A stretch of DNA of 64,000 nucleotides, from NCBI RefSeq assembly GCF_013363975.1, contig NZ_JABWGN010000001.1, forward strand, positions 1-64,000, in the 5' to 3' direction. The stretch's first letter is position 1. Every line of letters begins with the position of its first letter. This document shows, in pieces, positions 58,934-64,000 of this stretch. The position numbers and the translations under genes are program-made. This stretch comes from Nonomuraea montanisoli (GTDB taxonomy: Bacteria; Actinomycetota; Actinomycetes; Streptosporangiales; Streptosporangiaceae). Under the pieces are notes generated by a model. That model made no database searches. It was not told the origin of the DNA and saw only the letters and a list, made by a program, of their open reading frames with translations.

Positions 58934-59686
58934 ATGACCCGGAAGGCGTACAGCTTCGTCCGCACGTTCCCGCGGGAGCCCGCCCGCGAGTTCACGATGG
59001 ACCGCCACTACCTGCTCTGCGCCTCGGCCGGCGCCCTCCGGCTGGAGGCGCGGGGTCAGGCGTGGCTGCTGCCGCCGGCCCGGGCCGCGCTCATCGCGGC
59101 GGGCACGACGATACAGGTGAGCGTCCCGCAGCCGGTCACGACCGCGTCGGTGCTGTTCGACACCGGATTCGTCCCGGCCCCGCCGACGCCGCTGACCGTG
59201 TTCGACCTGAGTCCCCTGGCCCGCGCGCTGGTGACCGAGTGCGGCGCCTGGCGCGAGAGCGACGAACCTCTTCCGGCGTACGCCGAGACGCTCTTCACCG
59301 CGCTGGCCGCGGTGAGCCGGCGGCTCGCCGAACAGCCGAGCCCCGTCGTCGTCCCGGCGGGGCGGTCACCCGAACTGCGCCGGGCGCTGCGGCTGACCGA
59401 GCAGCGGCTCGGGAGCGACATCAGCTTCGAGGACGTGGCGGCCGAGGTGGGGCTGGCGCCCCGGTCGCTGGCCCGACGCTTCGAGGACGAGACCGGCATG
59501 ACCTGGCGGGCGGTCCTGCGCCGGATGCGGGTGCTGCGCGCGATCGAGGAGCTGGCCGCGGGTGACACCCCGATCACCGAGATCGCCTTCACGGTCGGCT
59601 ACACCTCGCTGTCGGCGTTCAACGCCGCGTTCCGGCAACTGACCGCGCGCACGCCCACGGAGTACCGGGCCAGCTTCCGGCCCTGA
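58934..59686 (+). CDS. AraC-family transcriptional regulator
   Basis: This is a protein of 250 residues. The C-terminal AraC domain covers about 150-250 with two helix-turn-helices: SFEDVAAEVGLAPRSLARRF and PITEIAFTVGYTSLSAFNAA, followed by the family end motif GRTPTEYR-like ARTPTEYRASFRP. The N-terminal part is a cupin-like effector domain (YLLCASAGALRLEARGQAWL, PPARAALIAAGTTIQ). It probably controls the ABM gene before it or the DUF4434 gene after it, but no operator repeat was found. Confidence 0.88.
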   Translation: MTRKAYSFVRTFPREPAREFTMDRHYLLCASAGALRLEARGQAWLLPPARAALIAAGTTIQVSVPQPVTTASVLFDTGFVPAPPTPLTVFDLSPLARALVTECGAWRESDEPLPAYAETLFTALAAVSRRLAEQPSPVVVPAGRSPELRRALRLTEQRLGSDISFEDVAAEVGLAPRSLARRFEDETGMTWRAVLRRMRVLRAIEELAAGDTPITEIAFTVGYTSLSAFNAAFRQLTARTPTEYRASFRP

Positions 59687-59694
59687 ACCTGCCG

Positions 59695-61635
59695 CTACCG
59701 GAAAGTGAAGCCGGCGCTGCTGGTACGGCCCGCGCCGTTCACGGCCGTGACCATGAGCCAGGGCCGGTCGGGGTCGATCCCGGCCGGGTCGAAGGGCGCC
59801 CGCACCGTCTCCCTGGCCACCCCGCCCGACCGGCCGTCCCGGCCCTGGCCGCCGCCGTCCCGCGCGTCGCCTCCGGGCTCGGGGGTGCCGCCTCGACCGT
59901 TGGCCGCAGGCTCGGGGGTGAGGGTGACCGTCTTCACCACTCCCCCGGCCTCCTGGTAGGTCACCCGCAGTGTGCCGCCGCCGAGGTTGAGCCCCCGTAC
60001 CTCGATGCCGTCGCGCCCTCCCACCGTCCGCCGCGTCGCGCTCATGACGAGGGGGTCGTTCCACCCGGCAGTGATCGCGTCCGCGAGCGACGGCGCGCCG
60101 GGCCGGTCCCGGCAGGTCAGGAACGGGTCCCAGCCGTACGCGATGATCTTGGTAGCGTACCGGCCGACGGCCATGACCTGCCGGTCCACCCGGCTCTTCG
60201 TGGCGCGCCCGCGCAGCGGCAGCGGGTCGGTCCTGCCGCACTCGCCCGCGACCGGGGTGGGCTCGAAGACCTCGACGTTCACCCACAGCTCGGCGCCGGG
60301 CCCGGCGCGGCGCGCGGCGGCCGCGACGTAGTCGGCGGTCGAGCCGTAGTACGCCTCCCGGTACGGCACCGCCCCCGTCACCGGCACGAGCCGGGCGTCC
60401 ACCGGGTCGCCGTCCTGGCCGGCCCCGTACACCGGCACCTTGCCGACGCCCCGGCCGTCCTGGATGGCGATGGCCATGGGCAGGCCGGCCCGCGTGGCCG
60501 CGATGTCGGCGAAGCCCTCACCCACCACGCCCGGCGGGAAGCCCCGCGACCGGCGCGCGTCCCAGTACGGGCTCACCACGATCGTCCGGTCCGGCAGCAC
60601 GGCGGCGGCCACCGCGTGCTGCGCCCGGTAGAGCGCGAGCACCGGGTCGCGTGGCCCGCGCTCGCGCATGGCCAGTTCGAACGACTGATACACGCCCGCC
60701 AGCGCCGGTGACGCGCCGAACCGCTCCCGGTAGCCGGTCAGCACCCGCTCGGTGAAGGCGTTCAGCGCGCCGGTGGAGGCGGCGTCGGGCTGCCACGGCT
60801 TGGCCGGGTCCTGCGGCGCGGCAGGCAGCCCCGGGTACACCCGCATCCCGTACGCGGCGGCCTCCTCCAGCAGGTTGCCGACGCCGTCGCCGTCCGCCGC
60901 GACGAGCACCAGGTCGTACGGACCCGCCTGGCAGGACGGCCCGAGCAGCAGCCGGTAGTAGACGCGTCCCCCGCTGTCGATCCGCCGGTCGAGCCCGGGG
61001 CAGCGCAGGGCGCCGGGGCCGAGACTCTCGCTGGTCACGTACGTGAAGACGCGGCGGATCTCCTGACCGCGGGCCGCGTCGCGGGCGGCCACGTAGCACG
61101 GCCGCCCCTGCTCGACGCAGCCCGCGAACACGGGGTCGAGCCGCCGGCCGGGCCCTCCGCCGGCCGGAGCACGGCCCTCATCGCTCTCGTGCGCGGCAGG
61201 TGCCCGTCCCGTGTCCGCCTCGCCGCTCTCCCGCGCGCCAGGTCCCCGTCCCGTGTCCGCCTCGCCGCTCTCGTCGGCGACCGGGGTGCGGCCCGCGCCG
61301 CCGCGCTCGGCGGCGAGCACGCGGCCCGCGCCGTCCACCCGGGCGGCGGCGAAGCGGGGGCCGAACGTGATGATCGTGTCGCCTCCGGCGGCGTGGATCG
61401 CCTGCAGGGTCCGCCGCGTGTCGCACCGGTCGGCGCGGGGCTCCATCCAGTAGCCACTGATCGCGTACGGGGCGGTCACGCGGGTGTCGCGAGGCGGGCA
61501 GCCGGGAGCGCCGGTCCTGGGCGCGGCGCCGAGCCCCCATATCAGGCCGGCCGCCGCCACCACCGCCACGGCCGCGCAGACCCCCATCGCCTGGAGGACG
61601 AACCGAGTCCGGTGCCGCACCGCCAGCACTGCCAC
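59695..61635 (-). CDS. Membrane-anchored DUF4434 (glycosidase-like TIM barrel) protein
   Basis: This is a protein of 646 residues with an N-terminal signal anchor (LQAMGVCAAVAVVAAAGLIW). The DUF4434 domain begins AISGYWMEPRADRCDTRRTL and includes DTIITFGPRF, AAYGMRVYPGLP, LAGVYQSFELAMRERG, VVSPYWDARRS and ELWVNVEVFEPTP. An acidic repeat SGEADTGRGPGARE/SGEADTGRAPAAHE at about 122-149 is a 42-bp duplication. The C-terminal part (last ~130 residues) is Gly/Asp-rich and ends in a beta region. The family is linked to glycoside-hydrolase-like folds; activity is unproven. It converges on the AraC gene. Confidence 0.85.
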   Translation of the reverse strand: MAVLAVRHRTRFVLQAMGVCAAVAVVAAAGLIWGLGAAPRTGAPGCPPRDTRVTAPYAISGYWMEPRADRCDTRRTLQAIHAAGGDTIITFGPRFAAARVDGAGRVLAAERGGAGRTPVADESGEADTGRGPGARESGEADTGRAPAAHESDEGRAPAGGGPGRRLDPVFAGCVEQGRPCYVAARDAARGQEIRRVFTYVTSESLGPGALRCPGLDRRIDSGGRVYYRLLLGPSCQAGPYDLVLVAADGDGVGNLLEEAAAYGMRVYPGLPAAPQDPAKPWQPDAASTGALNAFTERVLTGYRERFGASPALAGVYQSFELAMRERGPRDPVLALYRAQHAVAAAVLPDRTIVVSPYWDARRSRGFPPGVVGEGFADIAATRAGLPMAIAIQDGRGVGKVPVYGAGQDGDPVDARLVPVTGAVPYREAYYGSTADYVAAAARRAGPGAELWVNVEVFEPTPVAGECGRTDPLPLRGRATKSRVDRQVMAVGRYATKIIAYGWDPFLTCRDRPGAPSLADAITAGWNDPLVMSATRRTVGGRDGIEVRGLNLGGGTLRVTYQEAGGVVKTVTLTPEPAANGRGGTPEPGGDARDGGGQGRDGRSGGVARETVRAPFDPAGIDPDRPWLMVTAVNGAGRTSSAGFTFR

Positions 61636-61741
61636 CCCGCATCCCGCCGCGCCCCTCCGCGTCGCCCGCCGCGCCGAGGTCGCCCATCACCCTATCCACA
61701 ACAGGGTTCCCGGAATTGTCGGCGGGCTCTGCCACGATCGC

Positions 61742-61775
61742 GATCACCTCACCCCCCGAGATCACCTCACCCCCC
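61742..61775. repeat. 18-bp direct repeat upstream of the DUF6493 gene
   Basis: GATCACCTCACCCCCC occurs twice, at 61742-61757 and 61760-61775 in register of 18 bases. It lies just before the ribosome site of the DUF6493 gene. Confidence 0.8.
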
Positions 61776-61785
61776 AAGGAGAGTC

Positions 61786-64000
61786 ATGCAAGCGAACGAC
61801 GCCGCCTGGCCGCCGGTGCGCGACCTCATCGCGGCCGGCGACGTGCCCGCGCTGGTGGAGACCCTCAAGGCGCTGGACGAGCCGGCCCGGCGGGAGGTGG
61901 CGCGCGAGCTGCCCGGGTACGTCGCCGAGGTCCGGCGGATCGTGTGGGACGAGGTGGCCGCCCACGACGCGCGGGCCGACCGCGCCAGGAAGGAGCGGCA
62001 GGACGAGCTGGCGCGCCTGTACGCGGCCGGAGAGCTGAGCGAACACCAGTACAACATGGCCTACTCCATGACGTGGGAGGACGGCTACGAGGACGAGGAG
62101 GTCAGGCCCGCGACCGACCGCTGGATCGAGCCCATGCGGGTGGCGGGGGCGGCGACGATCGGGGGCGCGGCGGCGGTGGCCGCCTGGGTGACCCGGCGCG
62201 AGTTCGACCTCTGGATCGACTCGCCCATGGAGCTGGAGCGGACGCTGGAGCCGGTCCTGGAGGTGGTCGCCGCCCGGCCCGACGCCTGGCAGGCCGATCT
62301 CGCGGTGCGGCTGGCCCTCCGCGTCCGGGCCCGGCGGCGTCCGCTGCGGGCCGATCGGGTGCTGGAGCTGGCGCTGGCCCTGCTGCGGCGCACCGGCGCG
62401 ACTCCGCCCGAGCACGATCCGCTGGTCATGGGGTGGGCGCGGCAGGCGCCGAGGCCGGGCGACCCGCTGACCCGGCACCTGGTGCCGCGGCTGTTCGAGG
62501 CCGAGGGGGTCGGGCGGGTGCTGCGTGACGACCGCACGTAGCTGGGGCGGCTGACCAGGCTCGCGGCCCGTGACCGGTCGATGCGCGAGATGCTGCTCGA
62601 CGGGTGCCGGCGCCGGTTCCTGCGCGGCGGCGAGGGGCCGGACCTGCGGTTCTTCGTACGGCTGCACGAGGAGCTGAAGCCGACGCCGGCCGAGGTCGCG
62701 CCGCACGCGCGCGACTACCTGCGCCTGCTGCCGGCCGCGCCGGGCCCGGTGGCCGAGCCGGCCCTGCGGCACGTGCGGGACCTGGACGGTCTCGCGCCGG
62801 AGGACGTGGCCGAGGCGCTGGAAGGGCTGGTGTTCCGGGCCGAGGGCGGGCTGGCCCGCGCCGGGCTGGCCTGGCTGGCCGAGCTGGTCAAGCAGGCTCC
62901 CGAGCGGGCCGGCGACCTCGTGCCGGTCCTGGCCACGGCCCTCGGTCACCAGGCGTGGGCCGTGCAGGACCGGGCGGTGCGCGTCGCGGTACGGCACGCC
63001 GGCCGCTTCCCCGCGGACGCGGTCGCGACCCTGCGCGACAGCGCGGGCGAGCTGCCGCCGGACCTGCGCAACCGGATGGCCGCGGCCTTCGGCGGCGAGA
63101 CGGTCCCGGAGCCGGAACACGTCTCCGAGGGCCGGGAGGACGAGCCCGTCCCCGCGACGCTGCCCGTACCGCCTCGCCCTGTCCCGGCCGTGGCGCCGCC
63201 CGGCGACACCCGGAGCCTGGCCGCGATGGCGCTCGACGAGGACGGGGCGTCGGCCGAGCGGTCGCTGGCGGCGTTCGTGCGGCTGGCCGCCCGGGACCGG
63301 GACGCGCTGCGGGCGGCGCTCATGCCGCTGGCCCGGCAGGACGACTGGGGGCTGCGTGAGGGCGAATGGCGCGGGCACGACATCTGGATGCGCGCCTTCG
63401 CCGTCGAGCTGGCGGGCCCGGGACTGCCGTACGAGAGCCTCCGGACGCTGGCGCTGAAGGCGGCCGCGTTCCTGAACGGGACGTCGCCCGAGACCGGGCA
63501 GCCCGACCGGGTGCCCGAGCCGTCGCGCGCGTCGCCGTTCCACCGCTTCATCCTGCGGCGGTACGCGGAGATCCACGCCGCGCTGGCGGCGGGGACGCTG
63601 CCGCCGCTGCTGCTGGCCACGCCCAGCCTGTCCACGGGCCACCTCGATCCCGCCGACCTGGTGGCGCGGCTTGAGGAGCTGGAGGCCGCCGGTCGCGAGC
63701 CGCTGCCCGCCGACTTCCAGCAGGCGTTGCTGCGGCTGCCCCGCGCCGTGGACCCGGCCGTGGCCGAGCGCGCCGGGGCCCTCACCTCCGCGGCGGGCCG
63801 GCGCGCGGCGCGCTGGATGCGGGAGGGCGGCCTGCCCGACCCCGTCGTCCGGGTCACCCGGCTGGGCGAGGGCGAGGGGCCCCGGAAGGTGGGCTGGATG
63901 ACGACGACCGTCGAGGCCGCGGCCACCGGCCTGCCGCTCGTCGACGAGCTGCTGACCGACCAGCCCCGGCACGTCCACTACGTCTTCGACGGCCACCTGG
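61786..64000 (+). pseudogene. DUF6493-type HEAT-like repeat protein interrupted by an in-frame TAG, open at the window edge
   Basis: The ATG at 61786 has AAGGAGAG upstream. The frame reads 251 codons (MQANDAAWPPVRDLIAAGDV, IVWDEVAAHDARADRARKER, LWIDSPMELERTLEPVLEVV) up to TAG at 62539-62541, after DDRT. Past the stop the same frame stays open for 486 codons to base 64000 with matching family sequence: LGRLTRLAARDRSMREMLLD directly follows. WLGRL would be expected, so TGG has become TAG. DUF6493 proteins are large (about 900 residues) helical-repeat proteins of unknown role, often with WGR-domain partners. It is either a nonsense pseudogene or a sequencing error; suppression is unlikely. Confidence 0.8.

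Noticed and set aside
1..64000. tRNA, rRNA or replication origin
   Set aside because: No cloverleaf, rRNA segment or DnaA-box cluster was recognised by eye; a covariance-model search would be needed to exclude small RNAs.

Overview
The window is about 70% GC, with strongly GC-biased third codon positions, frequent GTG starts, ATGA/GTGA stop-start overlaps and families typical of actinomycetes: AfsR-like SARP, DUF5753 regulators, DUF6493, CHAT/TPR proteins and a class I LanB-like enzyme. I infer a filamentous actinomycete, most likely Streptosporangiales (Nonomuraea-like). The genus is not proven by anything in the sequence. No rRNA, tRNA or CRISPR array was seen.

Layout. 1-1.8 kb is a mobile-element scrapyard: an IS5-type transposase cut by the window edge, a complete IS481-type element, and a decayed tyrosine recombinase. 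1.9-10.2 kb holds a 2,698-residue secreted RHS/YD-repeat polymorphic toxin with a HINT release domain and a HYD1-type ADP-ribosyltransferase tip, preceded on the map (downstream in transcription) by a DUF6881 immunity candidate. 10.6-12.6 kb carries an antitoxin remnant, a DUF5753 regulator and two unknown small genes behind a pseudoknot-capable spacer. 12.6-18.8 kb is a three-gene 2-oxoacid dehydrogenase operon (E1 alpha, E1 beta, E2), next to a trpB-trpA/GntR cassette bounded by a duplicated piece of the E2 3' end.

19-29 kb has an SRPBCC protein, an AfsR-like regulator, a MazG-like enzyme, and a compact module of TPR-CHAT protease, sigma factor, small unknown protein and subtilisin-like protease. 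The divergent CHAT/sigma promoter region and the protease promoter share an unusual bipartite motif. 29-37 kb has a membrane Ser/Thr kinase and a LacI-controlled sugar ABC importer with a cytoplasmic GH5 glycosidase. 37-44 kb has a TetR-TPR pair divergent from a leaderless MFS exporter, a rhomboid lacking its catalytic serine, and an orphan LanB-like protein.

43.9-47.4 kb is the iron importer operon efeUOB behind DtxR/IdeR-type boxes. 47.6-50.9 kb is a CYTH protein, two truncated gene remnants meeting tail to tail, a Nudix enzyme and small proteins. 51-54 kb has an MFS exporter with a leader-peptide attenuator-like 5' region, a CGNR regulator and an arginase-family enzyme. 54-58.5 kb is a ROK regulator divergent from xylA, a sugar isomerase/epimerase and an oxidoreductase. 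58.5-64 kb ends with an ABM monooxygenase, an AraC regulator, a DUF4434 protein and a DUF6493 gene interrupted by an in-frame TAG.

The strongest candidates for unfamiliar biology are the CHAT-sigma-subtilisin module with its shared motif, the orphan LanB-like enzyme, the HYD1 toxin/DUF6881 pair, the MFS leader, and the pseudoknot spacer. A recurring theme is small tandem repeats with unit lengths divisible by three, and short copies of gene 3' ends placed just past stop codons.
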